Assembly (NCBI RefSeq): GCF_018861005.1
Contig: NZ_JAHKQL010000004.1
Location: 243,459 to 307,458 of the forward strand
Direction: 5' to 3'
DNA: 64,000 bases
Origin: Polaribacter vadi
Lineage (GTDB): Bacteria; Bacteroidota; Bacteroidia; Flavobacteriales; Flavobacteriaceae
Shown piece by piece: positions 18,134 through 27,937 of the stretch. The position numbers and the translations under genes are program-made. Positions within the stretch are counted from its first letter, which is position 1. Each line of letters begins with the position of its first letter. The notes under the pieces are model-generated. The model saw nothing but the letters and a program-made list of their open reading frames with translations. It had not been told where the DNA came from and searched no databases.

Positions 18134-18919
18134 CTAATTAATTACTATTAAAATAGAGGTTAAAACTAAAGATATAGCAGACATTAAAGCACCTGCACTA
18201 CCTAAAAACCCAGAACTTTTAATTTTATTAGAATTTGGGTTTATAACAATTACATCGTTTTGTTTAATAAAATAAAACTCGCTATTAAACCAATCTGTTT
18301 TTGTTAAATCTATTTTTTTTGTTTTTTGAAGACCATCTATACTTCTAATAATTAAAACATCTTTTCTAGAGCCATTTATTGTTAAATCTCCTGCATAACC
18401 TATGGCTTGTAATAATGTAATATTATTTTCTGTAATAGTATAAGTACCTGCTTTATTAACTTCTCCTAAAATAGTAAATTTAGAATTTAACAACCTTACA
18501 CTTACTGTAGGATCAATAACATGGTTACCATCAATTAAAATAGTTTTTATATAATTTTCTAATTCTGATGTGGTTTTATCTACTACATTAATTTTACCAA
18601 TAATAGGAAAAACAATATCTCCTTCTTTTGATACTAAATAACCTTGTAATTTTAAAATTTCTATAAAACTAGTACTTGGAGATAAGCCATTTTCTATATT
18701 ATAAGGTGCTACAGACTCTTCATTTAAAGCTGTAACTTTTATATTAATGATATCGTCTGTTTGAATTTTAGAATTTGAATAATTTAGTTTTCTTAAATTA
18801 ATATTTTCTGCATCTTGAAAATATAATACACTTTTTTTAGTAGCACAAGAAGTAATACTTAGAACAGTTGTAAAAAATATCAGAAAATAAAAAATCTTTT
18901 TATAAGAGAATAATTTCAT
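18134..18919 (-). CDS. Wza-type polysaccharide export lipoprotein
   Basis: The lipoprotein signal has its acceptor Cys at residue 25 (SITSC). It is followed by a polysaccharide export (PES) domain at about 45-145 and an SLBB beta-grasp domain at about 150-225. A C-terminal hydrophobic stretch (ALMSAISLVLTSILIVI) probably provides the helix inserted in the outer membrane. It forms the export channel partner of the Wzc protein encoded next to it. At 261 residues it is shorter than E. coli Wza but normal for Bacteroidetes. Confidence 0.92.
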   Translation of the reverse strand: MKLFSYKKIFYFLIFFTTVLSITSCATKKSVLYFQDAENINLRKLNYSNSKIQTDDIINIKVTALNEESVAPYNIENGLSPSTSFIEILKLQGYLVSKEGDIVFPIIGKINVVDKTTSELENYIKTILIDGNHVIDPTVSVRLLNSKFTILGEVNKAGTYTITENNITLLQAIGYAGDLTINGSRKDVLIIRSIDGLQKTKKIDLTKTDWFNSEFYFIKQNDVIVINPNSNKIKSSGFLGSAGALMSAISLVLTSILIVIN

Positions 18920-18931
18920 GATTTTTAGTTT

Positions 18932-20113
18932 TTAAGCCAAATCTCTTAGAGCTATAGTTTTACCTTTATGTACTTGAGCACCCTCAGAATCAGCACCTTC
19001 AGTAACATCTTGATTAGAAATATTTTTTAATTTACTAATTAAACTATAATTATTTACAACAAGAACTGTTAAACCCCACATAGCTAATAAGAAAGTTGTT
19101 TGCTTATTAATGGTTAAGTCATTAAAAAGAAATACAATTAAAACCAATGTTGAAGTAAAAAAAGTAGATAAAACTGAAATTTGCCAATGTTTTAATCCGT
19201 AATTTAAAAAAACATGATGTATGTGACTTTTATCTGCAGAAAACGGACTTTTCTTTTTCATTATTCTCAATAAAAACACACGACTTGTATCTAAAATAGG
19301 AAAACTAAATAATGCTAATATAAAAACTGGAGACTTTGTATTTTGAATTAAAAAATTAGGGTTAAAATCTACTGTTAAAAAATTTACTGCTTGGTATGCC
19401 AATAGAAAACCAATAACCAAAGAACCTGTATCACCCATAAAAACTTTTTCTTTTTTTGAAAAATTAAAAATTAAAAAAGATATTAATGAACCAACAATAC
19501 AAATACTTAAAAAGAACATAGAATTATTACCATTCACATAATAGAAAAAACCAAAAAATACAGTTACTGTAATTGCAAACATACCTGCTAAACCATCTAC
19601 ACCATCTATTAAATTGTAAGCATTAATAAGTAATACAAAAAAGAAAATTGTTAATAAAGTAGAAACAACATAGGACAACTCACCTATACCCATAAGCCCT
19701 TGTAAATCAGTGATTCTTAAATCTGAAATTAAAATCACTGCTGTAGCTGCTATTACTTGTAATAATAATTTACTTTTTGGTTTAACACCTACTAAATCGT
19801 CTATTAAACCTGTAAAAAATAAAATGGTAATAGAACCTAAAAGACTTAACAGTGTGCTATCTTCAAAATAATTACCTAATAAAGTAATAATTAAATTTAT
19901 GGCTAAAAAAATACCAATACCTCCTAAATTTGGAGTTTTAAAACGATGAACACTTCTGTGATTGGGTTTTGCCATTAACCTTTTAGCTTTAGAGACCCTA
20001 ATAATTATAGGATAACATAGGTATGACAAAAAAATTGATAAGAAAAAAACAATTGCTGGCCAGAAAAAACCAAAATCTAAACTTACACTTACTGTGTGGA
20101 ATGATAAACTCAT
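18932..20113 (-). CDS. WecA/MraY-like undecaprenyl-phosphate sugar-1-phosphate transferase
   Basis: This polytopic enzyme starts repeat-unit assembly by moving a sugar-1-phosphate onto undecaprenyl phosphate. About ten membrane helices are predicted. Catalytic motifs are FTGLIDDLVG (Asp-Asp), NAYNLIDGVDGLAG and MGDTGSLVIG, and the cytoplasmic loop DKSHIHHVFLNYG carries the HIHH element typical of WecA-type enzymes. The donor sugar is not certain; UDP-N-acetylhexosamine is usual. The ATG follows AATTCCCCC by six bases. It appears to head the wza-wzc unit, with about 100 bases before the next gene. Confidence 0.92.
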   Translation of the reverse strand: MSLSFHTVSVSLDFGFFWPAIVFFLSIFLSYLCYPIIIRVSKAKRLMAKPNHRSVHRFKTPNLGGIGIFLAINLIITLLGNYFEDSTLLSLLGSITILFFTGLIDDLVGVKPKSKLLLQVIAATAVILISDLRITDLQGLMGIGELSYVVSTLLTIFFFVLLINAYNLIDGVDGLAGMFAITVTVFFGFFYYVNGNNSMFFLSICIVGSLISFLIFNFSKKEKVFMGDTGSLVIGFLLAYQAVNFLTVDFNPNFLIQNTKSPVFILALFSFPILDTSRVFLLRIMKKKSPFSADKSHIHHVFLNYGLKHWQISVLSTFFTSTLVLIVFLFNDLTINKQTTFLLAMWGLTVLVVNNYSLISKLKNISNQDVTEGADSEGAQVHKGKTIALRDLA

Positions 20114-20215
20114 AATAATGGGGGAATTATTAATACTATTTCTATAAAAAAACTACTAAAGCTTCTTTACTACATTATAAATATACAATAATTTTTAACA
20201 TAGTTTAATTTTTTT

Positions 20216-20938
20216 TCAAAAACTTATATACTTTGATCTAAATAAGTACCATAAAAACATAGGTGTAGACACAAAATTTCTTCTCCATAACCTTTTTGGC
20301 TCTCTTAAAAGTCTTGGTAACCACTCTAAACCTAAATTTACCCAAAAAGAACTTGACCTTTTTACAGTACCTGCATAAAAATCAAAAACTGCACCTATAG
20401 ATACTGTAATAGTAGCATTTAAATTGTCTTTGTTTATTGTTACCCATTTTTCTTGTTTAGGAGCTGTCATCCCTACAAATAAAACATCTGGATTAAAGCG
20501 ATTTACTTCTTCAATCATTTTATTTGTATCTAATTTAGAAAACTCTGGTTTGTAAGGTGGTGAGTAACTATTTACTTTTATATTGGGGTATTCTTTCGCT
20601 ATTCTTGCTTGTATTAACTGTAATGTTCTTGGTGCAGCACCTAAATAAAAAACACTTTTTTTATACTTGTTTGCATCTTCTAATAAATATTGATGAATAT
20701 CTGCGCCTGCAATTTTTTTTATATTTTTTTTTCTCAAAAACTTAGCTGCTAAAACAATTCCTGAACCATCAGGTAATAAAATATCGCTATTTAATAGTGC
20801 TTTCTGAAAATATAAATCAGTTTTAGAAACACAATAAGAATGCGGATTTATAGTATTAATTATGGTTTTTTTATTTAAATTTATAGCACTTAAATCATCA
20901 GAAAAAATGTGATTATCAATAATTTTTAATAGGTTCAT
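20216..20938 (-). CDS. WecG/TagA/CpsF family glycosyltransferase
   Basis: This 240-residue GT26 protein transfers a sugar to a lipid-linked intermediate. The family signatures are visible: ILLPDGSGIVLAAKFL near the start, VGMTAPKQEKWV at about 155 and SIGAVFDFYAGTVKRSS at about 180. The C-terminal basic, tryptophan-rich stretch (WLPRLLREPKRLWRRN) is the membrane-docking region. It overlaps the upstream glycosyltransferase by 23 bases, so they are co-translated. Acceptor and donor sugars are unknown. Confidence 0.9.
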   Translation of the reverse strand: MNLLKIIDNHIFSDDLSAINLNKKTIINTINPHSYCVSKTDLYFQKALLNSDILLPDGSGIVLAAKFLRKKNIKKIAGADIHQYLLEDANKYKKSVFYLGAAPRTLQLIQARIAKEYPNIKVNSYSPPYKPEFSKLDTNKMIEEVNRFNPDVLFVGMTAPKQEKWVTINKDNLNATITVSIGAVFDFYAGTVKRSSSFWVNLGLEWLPRLLREPKRLWRRNFVSTPMFLWYLFRSKYISF

Positions 20939-22118
20939 AATTTTTATAATTGGGGGTTATTATATTCTTTTGATATGCTTCTAATAACATATCAAAATAA
21001 AATTGTTTACTATAATTTTTAGTAACTTTTTGAAATCCGTTTTTTCCAAAAACTTCTAATTTTTCTTTATCAGTCCAAATAGATACAATCTTATCTGCTA
21101 AATCATTACTATTTTGTGGTTTAAATAGCAATCCATTGTAATTGTGTTCTACAATTTCTGGATAGCCAGCTAAATCTGGTGCTATAATTGGCAATTTATA
21201 AGCCATTGCTTCTGGAAAAACCATAGGAAAACCTTCGTAACAAATACTTGTATGTACTAATATTTTCGCTTTTTCATAAAAAGTTTTCATTTCATCTGCA
21301 TTTAACATACCTTTTAAAATTACATTTTTAGGTATTTCTAATTCTTCTCTATAGCCAGGTCTCATTAAACCTGCTAAATGAAATGATATTTTAGGTAATT
21401 TTTTAGCTGCTGCTAATAAAATTGGCAACCCTTTTTCTGGACTAATTCTACCAGCAAATGCTATATAGTTTTTATCAGAAATATCGTAATTTTTATCTTC
21501 TAATTTCTTATTAAAAAAATTAGGAATCACTAAACATTTACTTTCATCAAAACCATTTTGCACCAACTTTTCTTTTTGAAAAGAAGTTAAACACAAATAA
21601 CTATCTATATAATTCTCGTATTTTTTTGTAATTCTAGACCATAAATTACGCAAAGCGTAACCTGAACTTTTTAATATAGATCCTTCACAATTATTTATAA
21701 TACTATTCAATTCTCTTTTAGGGCCTGTACATTTTTCGCAAACTGCTCCTTTTGTAAAGAATAATCCATTTGGGCAAAGCAATCTATAATTATGAATTGT
21801 CATTACAATTGGCACTCCCATTTTTTTTATTACTGGTAAAATAGCAGGAGAAATAATTGGATATAAATTATGAACATGAGCTAAATCTGGATTTTCATCT
21901 TTAATTATTTGGGTAATATCTGCTATGGCTTTGCTGTTTTTTAATCCTAAGAAAAAAGCTTTTGCTTTACCTAGAGGCATGGTTTCTAATTCTTCGCTAC
22001 TTCTAAAATAAGTTACAACTTTATGCCCATTTTCTTCTAATAATTTTATTTGAGCATAAACCACAGACTCTTCTCCACTGTGTTTACCATATTTGTTATG
22101 TATCATTAAAATTTTCAT
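20916..22118 (-). CDS. family 4 glycosyltransferase
   Basis: This is a GT-B fold enzyme of 400 residues. The N-terminal acceptor domain opens with MIHNKYGKHSGEE. The C-terminal nucleotide-sugar domain has FAGRISPEKGLPILL (about 223) and the EX7E motif in CYEGFPMVFPEAMAYKLP. A Cys-rich insert (NGLFFTKGAVCEKCTG) near residue 135 is seen in several capsule GT4 enzymes. It probably adds one sugar of the repeat unit. It overlaps genes on both sides by a few bases. Confidence 0.9.
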   Translation of the reverse strand: MKILMIHNKYGKHSGEESVVYAQIKLLEENGHKVVTYFRSSEELETMPLGKAKAFFLGLKNSKAIADITQIIKDENPDLAHVHNLYPIISPAILPVIKKMGVPIVMTIHNYRLLCPNGLFFTKGAVCEKCTGPKRELNSIINNCEGSILKSSGYALRNLWSRITKKYENYIDSYLCLTSFQKEKLVQNGFDESKCLVIPNFFNKKLEDKNYDISDKNYIAFAGRISPEKGLPILLAAAKKLPKISFHLAGLMRPGYREELEIPKNVILKGMLNADEMKTFYEKAKILVHTSICYEGFPMVFPEAMAYKLPIIAPDLAGYPEIVEHNYNGLLFKPQNSNDLADKIVSIWTDKEKLEVFGKNGFQKVTKNYSKQFYFDMLLEAYQKNIITPNYKNYEPIKNY

Positions 22119-23347
22119 ACTACCAATTTTTGATAAACTTCATTTAACTGATCAATTTTACTATCCCAAGAAAAATCTTTTGCTCTTTTTAAAGCTCCTT
22201 CTGAAAGTGATACTCTATAACTCTCATTTTCATATAACTTTTCTAATGCATTTTTAAAATTGATGTAAATGTTATTTGGATTATCTACAGGAATTTTAAT
22301 TCCACAAGTATCATCAACCACAAAAGAAAAACCACAATGATCTAAAGTAACCACTGGTAAACCTAAAGAAATACCTTCTATAATTACAGATGACGTTAAA
22401 TCTTTTAAACTTGTTATTGCTAAACAATGCCCGTTTTTCATGATTTGTAGGGCTTCACTTTTATCTAGCCAACCATACCAAAAACAATTTTTATTTATAT
22501 CTAATTTCTTAGATAATTGTTGCCATTTTTTGGTTTCTTTTCCAACTCCTAAAATGTGTAATTCCCAAGAAATTTCTTTATTTAATAGCACTAAACTTTT
22601 TAATAAAAGATGTAAAGCTTTACCTGATGTGTGTTGCCCAGACCAAACAATTTTTAATGGTTTGTTATGATCTCTTTTCGTAATATTTTTTTCTGATAAT
22701 TCTACTGCACCAACTTCTGGAATTACAACAGCATCACTATTCCATAATTTCTTAATCGATTTTTTAATATCTGGTGTAGCTGCAATTAAACTAGATTTTT
22801 TATGATTTGCTGCCAACTTTGGTCTTGTAAAAAAACTTCTTTGATAACTGTTAATGATATTTCTACCACCATAAAATATTTTACCATAAAAACTGAATAA
22901 AGAAAACAATTTCCATGGTATATTTTCTGTACCTCCTATTGGCCCCCAAACAAATGGTATATCCATTTTCCATAAAAACCCAGGTTCTCTATAACCCACC
23001 ATATTTAATTGATGAACTGCATCAAAATTATGCTTCTTTTCTAATTTCTTTGCTAAATTATAAGCCTCTTTTTGCCAAATTTTATAAAACCAATAATAAG
23101 AAGGTGGCCAAATTTTACGTAATAAACGATTCCTTTTTTTATGAATAAAATAGAACTTTAAATTCTCATTTTTATACTGTTCTAAATAAACTTCTATGTC
23201 TTTTTGCCATTTTTCTTTTTCAACAATTACATGCACTTCATGCTGCTTACTTAATCCTAAAACAAAACTCCAACCCATACCTGGTTCTGACCCTCTTTTA
23301 GGACTACAAGCATAACAAGAAATTAATATTTTTAATTTTTTAGGCAT
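22115..23347 (-). CDS. family 4 glycosyltransferase
   Basis: This 410-residue GT-B enzyme begins with CYACSPKRGSEPGMGWSF, a nucleotide- and acceptor-binding N-terminus shared with some capsule GT4 enzymes. The C-terminal domain carries IVWSGQHTSGKALHLLLKSL and the EX7E-like VIIEGISLGLPVVTLDHCG. It is part of the continuous overlapping run of capsule genes and overlaps both neighbours (four bases with the downstream gene, eight with the upstream one). Linkage and donor are unknown. Confidence 0.9.
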   Translation of the reverse strand: MPKKLKILISCYACSPKRGSEPGMGWSFVLGLSKQHEVHVIVEKEKWQKDIEVYLEQYKNENLKFYFIHKKRNRLLRKIWPPSYYWFYKIWQKEAYNLAKKLEKKHNFDAVHQLNMVGYREPGFLWKMDIPFVWGPIGGTENIPWKLFSLFSFYGKIFYGGRNIINSYQRSFFTRPKLAANHKKSSLIAATPDIKKSIKKLWNSDAVVIPEVGAVELSEKNITKRDHNKPLKIVWSGQHTSGKALHLLLKSLVLLNKEISWELHILGVGKETKKWQQLSKKLDINKNCFWYGWLDKSEALQIMKNGHCLAITSLKDLTSSVIIEGISLGLPVVTLDHCGFSFVVDDTCGIKIPVDNPNNIYINFKNALEKLYENESYRVSLSEGALKRAKDFSWDSKIDQLNEVYQKLVV

Positions 23348-24344
23348 TGATAAAGTTTAACATTTGTTTTTCAAAATCTGCTGATTTCTTTTGTTGAGAA
23401 GCGCTCATAATCTCTTTTAAAAGAAACAAAGACAGTATTTCTTTTATTTCTTTAATATTTATTTTCTCTGATATGTGTTGATATAATTCTTCTTCATTTT
23501 TACCCTTTAGCAATCTACCAACTTGAAAATGGTATTTTATTATATCTAAATATTCTAAACCTCTTTCTGCAAAATATTCAAAATCGAAAGCAGCTAAACC
23601 TTCTTTTGTTTTTACAATATTCCAAGGAGCAAAATCACCATGCTCATAAACTTCATGATAATATTCTGTAGATGATTTAACAACACTCTCTAAAATTTGT
23701 AATTCTAAAATTAAATTTTGTTCATTAAGATAGTTTCTAATTTCTAAAACTCTAGGTTGTTCTTTTAATTTTAAACGCACTTCTTTTTTAAAAGATTCTA
23801 CTAATTTTAAAACTTCATTGTCAGGAATATTTGCAATATTACCTTGTAATTCTGGCAATATAAAAAACGGAGTTCCTTTAAACTCAAAGCTTTTCATTTG
23901 TAAATTAAGTACTCCTTTTTCTGATAAAACTTCTATGGCTTTAATTTCGTTTTTAATGTTTTTTAAACCTAATTTATCTATAGGGTATTTTACATAACCA
24001 AAAATTAAACCTTCTGATTGTAGCTGAATTACAACTTTATCTTTTAAAGTAGCATTGTAAATTGAGGCTGTAAATTTAATCTGAAACTTATCATTTAAAA
24101 ACTTAATAAATTCAGAGTTTTCGTTTTTATCTAAATCAAAAATTGTTGTTAGAATTGTATTAAAATTGATAAAAGAAAAACGAACTATTTTTTTAAACAA
24201 CTTAGCTTTTAATGAAAATGGATTGTAAATTTTAACCGAATTTTTAGCCATAGTTTTATTACCAACTGCTAAAATTACCTTCGGATTTTTGCGGTTAGGA
24301 ATACTCAAATAAGTATCATCAGAAAAAAAACTAATACCTCTCAT
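23340..24344 (-). CDS. aminoglycoside-phosphotransferase-like kinase in the capsule cluster
   Basis: The protein has 334 residues. The C-terminal half shows a protein-kinase-like (APH/choline kinase) active site: HGDFAPWN at 235-242 (catalytic Asp237, metal-binding Asn242) and FDFEYF with Asp254 in the DFG-equivalent place. The N-terminal half is not recognisable in detail. It may phosphorylate a sugar or lipid-linked group, or modify the glycan. Its start overlaps the neighbouring NTase-kinase fusion gene by 14 bases, suggesting the two products work together. This is a family-level call; the substrate is unknown. Confidence 0.72.
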   Translation of the reverse strand: MRGISFFSDDTYLSIPNRKNPKVILAVGNKTMAKNSVKIYNPFSLKAKLFKKIVRFSFINFNTILTTIFDLDKNENSEFIKFLNDKFQIKFTASIYNATLKDKVVIQLQSEGLIFGYVKYPIDKLGLKNIKNEIKAIEVLSEKGVLNLQMKSFEFKGTPFFILPELQGNIANIPDNEVLKLVESFKKEVRLKLKEQPRVLEIRNYLNEQNLILELQILESVVKSSTEYYHEVYEHGDFAPWNIVKTKEGLAAFDFEYFAERGLEYLDIIKYHFQVGRLLKGKNEEELYQHISEKINIKEIKEILSLFLLKEIMSASQQKKSADFEKQMLNFINA

Positions 24345-25584
24345 TCATCTTAGTCATTAAAATTCTTGAAACATTTTTAACAATTAAACTTGGTGATTCA
24401 TTTACATCTATTTCAAAATATCTTTGATTATCAACTAAACTTCTGTACTTAAAAATCTGACTTTCTAACTCTGTAAAAGTTACTTCTTGTTTTCGTTGAT
24501 AAATGGTTTTTGCATCTGTTACTAAAACAAAATATAAAGAAGGTTTTTTTATAAAAAGACGAAAAAATTTCGCCATATAATTTTTACCTCCATATCTATA
24601 TCTTTTATTATCGGCTATTAAATCATCAAAATATCTATCAAAAATAATTAATGATGATTTTATTTTTAACGGGATAATATTTTTAAGCCAACCAGAATTA
24701 TATTGACATAAAAAATAAAGTAATTTACTATACGATTTTAATTTATTATATGGCTTAAATTTATGCGGATCTGTTGTAACTCCGCCAACTTTATTCTTTG
24801 TATATACTGGTTTTAAATGAAAATAATCCGTTTTTCTAAATGGCAGAAAAGAACTTGTTAAACCATTAATAACTGTAGTTTTACCAGAACCATCTGGCCC
24901 TAAAAAAGCAATAGAAATACCTGTTGGATAACAAATTCTTTTTAAAATTCTTAGTTTATCTTTTAACCTATAACCAACAGTTACACTTCCTTTTTTTACA
25001 TCATTAAGAATTTGATTTCTATAGGCTATTATTATTTTTAAATCATTATTTAAAAAAGCATCTTCTACTTTTTTACTGGTATTTTTAAGTTGATATTCTA
25101 ATGTTTTAGTACAGTTAATTTTATCTTGAAGATATAATTCTCTTAAATATTCGAAAACGGTATTTGATAAATCTTTCTTTGTTAACTTCTTTAAGAAATA
25201 GTGAAAAAACTCTTGATGTTTTGCTAAAATTGAAATTTCTTTATAAAAGCTTCTATTTTTAAATATTTCATTTTCTGTAAAGTATTCGCAGTTGTTTTTA
25301 TGCAGTTTTCCGTAAATATCTAGATTAAGAATTTTTTGTGTTTTGTTACTATATAAAAAGATGTTTTTGGCATACACTTCTTGATGATAAATTTGAACAA
25401 TCTTAAAGTCTTCTTTATCACAAAAGTCTTTAATAATTGTTTCTATCTTTAAAAAATTACTCTTGGTAAATAGAATATCTACATCACTTTCTGATGACAA
25501 ATTTGTAAACAAATCTTTATAGCCATTTGTAATTACATAGCTTAAATTTCTGTTTGTTAAATATTTTAAAAATGTGTGTATCAT
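24331..25584 (-). CDS. nucleotidyltransferase-like / thymidylate-kinase-like fusion protein
   Basis: Residues 1-130 look like a minimal nucleotidyltransferase fold: LSSESDVDILF supplies Asp34 and Asp36, and LNLDIYG (Asp89) supplies the third carboxylate. Residues about 220-417 form a P-loop kinase: IAFLGPDGSGKTTVINGL (P-loop 229-236), then FDRYFDDL and a lid-like region, resembling thymidylate kinase. The combination inside a capsule operon suggests modification or phosphorylation of a sugar or nucleoside derivative rather than dTMP metabolism. It is paired with the APH-like kinase by overlapping codons. Confidence 0.7.
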   Translation of the reverse strand: MIHTFLKYLTNRNLSYVITNGYKDLFTNLSSESDVDILFTKSNFLKIETIIKDFCDKEDFKIVQIYHQEVYAKNIFLYSNKTQKILNLDIYGKLHKNNCEYFTENEIFKNRSFYKEISILAKHQEFFHYFLKKLTKKDLSNTVFEYLRELYLQDKINCTKTLEYQLKNTSKKVEDAFLNNDLKIIIAYRNQILNDVKKGSVTVGYRLKDKLRILKRICYPTGISIAFLGPDGSGKTTVINGLTSSFLPFRKTDYFHLKPVYTKNKVGGVTTDPHKFKPYNKLKSYSKLLYFLCQYNSGWLKNIIPLKIKSSLIIFDRYFDDLIADNKRYRYGGKNYMAKFFRLFIKKPSLYFVLVTDAKTIYQRKQEVTFTELESQIFKYRSLVDNQRYFEIDVNESPSLIVKNVSRILMTKMNERY

Positions 25585-25589
25585 TTATT

Positions 25590-26666
25590 TTATAATTTTT
25601 GATAAAACAAATTATAATTATTCACAAAGTTTTTTACTGAAAAATCTTGCTCTGCTTTTATTCTTGCATTTTTTGCTATTTTATTTGCTAAATCTTTATT
25701 CTTTTTCAACTCTAAAATAGCTTTTTGCCAATCTTCAGCTTTAAAAGGGTTTACTAAAAAACCTGTTTTTTTATGTTCTACAATTTCTGGTAGAGCACCA
25801 GAATTAGAAACGATTACTGGTTTTTCTGCCATCATTGCCTCTACTACAGATAAACCAAAACCTTCTATATAACAAGGGTGTACTATAACATCAGCATTTG
25901 CTAACAGGTTGCCAATTGCTTTTTGTCTTCCTAAAAAATGAACTCTATTTTCAATTTTATGAGCTTTTACTTTTGCTTCTAATTCTTTTTTATGAACACC
26001 ATCACCTGCAATAAAAAGATGAATATCTTGTTGCTTATTAATTGATAAAAGCTGCATCATATCAATTAAAACATCAATATTTTTTATATTGATTAAACTA
26101 GAAACGCTTAATAATGAAAAGTTGTTTTCTTTATTAATTGCCAAAGTTTCATCTACTTTTAATTTGTCTGTACCATTATAAATTATAAGTGTTTCTGATT
26201 GTTTTAATTGCGGAAAAACTTTTTCTTTTTCTGTTTTTACATATTTAGAAATGTATATAAAAGCATCTACTTTTTTATAGATTAGTTTTTGAATATTTCT
26301 TTTTATAAAACCTGCAGACATTGCACCTTCAAAAGTTACAATTAGTTTAATATTCGGCTTTAAGGCTTTTAAAATTCCGCCTAAAAGTTCACCAAAAAAA
26401 AATTGAGTTTGTATAATTTCTATATTATTTTCATCAATAATATTAATTAACTTTTTTATGTGTTTTAGCAGATTTCTACCATAATTACCTTCAAAAATCT
26501 TTTCTGTTATGTTTTTAAAACCATCTTTGAATTCATTACTATAGGCTGTAGACCAAACATATAAGAAACTATTATTATTAGAATGCTCTATTAAATCGAA
26601 AGTTTTTTTTGGAGTGCCAGAAAACCTGTTGTAGGAAGACAATATGTAGAGGATATTTTTTCTCAT
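25590..26666 (-). CDS. family 4 glycosyltransferase
   Basis: This is a 358-residue GT-B glycosyltransferase. The N-terminal domain opens with LYILSSYNRFSGTPKKTFDL. The C-terminal GT1-type domain contains LLSVSSLINIKNIDVLIDMM, HFLGRQKAIGNLLANADV and the donor-binding EX7E segment YIEGFGLSVVEAMMAEKP. It is probably responsible for one linkage of the capsule repeat. It overlaps the polymerase gene by four bases upstream. Confidence 0.92.
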   Translation of the reverse strand: MRKNILYILSSYNRFSGTPKKTFDLIEHSNNNSFLYVWSTAYSNEFKDGFKNITEKIFEGNYGRNLLKHIKKLINIIDENNIEIIQTQFFFGELLGGILKALKPNIKLIVTFEGAMSAGFIKRNIQKLIYKKVDAFIYISKYVKTEKEKVFPQLKQSETLIIYNGTDKLKVDETLAINKENNFSLLSVSSLINIKNIDVLIDMMQLLSINKQQDIHLFIAGDGVHKKELEAKVKAHKIENRVHFLGRQKAIGNLLANADVIVHPCYIEGFGLSVVEAMMAEKPVIVSNSGALPEIVEHKKTGFLVNPFKAEDWQKAILELKKNKDLANKIAKNARIKAEQDFSVKNFVNNYNLFYQKL

Positions 26667-27937
26667 ACCAATTCTAATTTATCATCTTCTAACTTTAAAT
26701 CTTGATACATAATTATAATGTACATAGCAATTGCACCAGGAATTATACCATGCGAAAATGTATAAACAGACCACGTATAATTTACAAATAGGTATTGAAT
26801 TAAATAGAAAGACATTGCTAAAGTGATGTGATTTCTGAACTTTCTGAAAAAGCCAAACAGAAAAAATCGGTTTAAAACTGCCAACATTATTCCTGTACCT
26901 AAATAGCCAAACTTTATTAATAAATCTACATAACCAGAATCTATTACTGTAAAACGTTCCATAAATGCACTTGTACCACTCAGTTTAAATTGATTCATTA
27001 AACTTGAGGATTGGTGTATAAAACCATAGCCAAATGTTTTCTGATCATTTATAGCATCCCATCTAAATTTGTTATATAAATCTCTTGTACTTAATGCTAA
27101 ATCTTCACTAAAAACTACTGCTCTTACTTTATCTACAATACCATCATACAAACCATTAATAAAAATTAATGCTAATGAAATGCAAAAAAAACCAATGCTT
27201 AATAGTTTTGCAATTTTTGTTCTTTTAAATCTTAAATCTTCACCAAATGCAAATAAGTATAAAATTGCACCTAACAAAGTCATTACTGTTAATGCTGAAT
27301 GTTCTGCTAAAATTAAACCTAAAAAAAGAAAAGCAGTTAAACCATATTTTTTATATGATTTCTCTTCTTCAATCTTAATTTCAATTAAATAGAGAAAAAT
27401 AGCTAAACTTATATACGTAGGAAAAAAAGTTCTAACATGAAAACCACCATCATAAAAAGGAGGAATTATAGCAGGAAACACAAATAACAACAAGTAGTTC
27501 ACTGTAAAATAAACACTTACACCTTTTATGAATTTTATTAAAAGTTTTAAATCTATATTATCATAATAGACAAATAAGTAAATAAAAATAGCGTAAAACC
27601 AAGTATCTTTACTTGCAATAACTGCTTGTTTTACAGAAGAATAATCATTAATAATTGGCCTTGCAATTCCATAAATTAATAAGGCAGCTATTAGAATAAT
27701 AATTGTGATGCTATTTTTAGGAAGTTCTACCCAATTTTTCTTAAAAAATATACCAAATATTGCCATCAAATTCAAACCAAAATAACCAACTTCAATTCCG
27801 CCAACAATAAAAGTTGCAGGATCTATGTAACCCAAAAATTTAGTAGATGCCAAAATATAAAACAATACAAAAGACATTGGTCTGTTTGCGGCTAACAGAA
27901 AAGCAAAACCATAAAAACCAAGTAGTAAAACTATCAT
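26663..27937 (-). CDS. Wzy-type O-antigen/capsule polymerase or ligase
   Basis: This is a polytopic protein with about ten hydrophobic helices and a long periplasmic loop around residues 275-330 that carries the WDAINDQKTFGYGF segment, resembling the Wzy_C loop (xGxGxG-like). It would polymerise lipid-linked repeat units in the periplasm. The choice between polymerase and ligase cannot be made from sequence. I start at the ATG at 27937, whose ATGA overlaps the flippase stop; a longer frame to 27982 would lie inside the flippase gene. Confidence 0.82.
   Translation of the reverse strand: MIVLLLGFYGFAFLLAANRPMSFVLFYILASTKFLGYIDPATFIVGGIEVGYFGLNLMAIFGIFFKKNWVELPKNSITIIILIAALLIYGIARPIINDYSSVKQAVIASKDTWFYAIFIYLFVYYDNIDLKLLIKFIKGVSVYFTVNYLLLFVFPAIIPPFYDGGFHVRTFFPTYISLAIFLYLIEIKIEEEKSYKKYGLTAFLFLGLILAEHSALTVMTLLGAILYLFAFGEDLRFKRTKIAKLLSIGFFCISLALIFINGLYDGIVDKVRAVVFSEDLALSTRDLYNKFRWDAINDQKTFGYGFIHQSSSLMNQFKLSGTSAFMERFTVIDSGYVDLLIKFGYLGTGIMLAVLNRFFLFGFFRKFRNHITLAMSFYLIQYLFVNYTWSVYTFSHGIIPGAIAMYIIIMYQDLKLEDDKLELV

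Noticed and set aside
20952..20956. CCCCC before the WecG-like start as a third copy of the AATTCCCCC element
   Set aside because: It lies inside the coding C-terminus of the overlapping glycosyltransferase (Thr-Pro codons) and the flanking bases differ.
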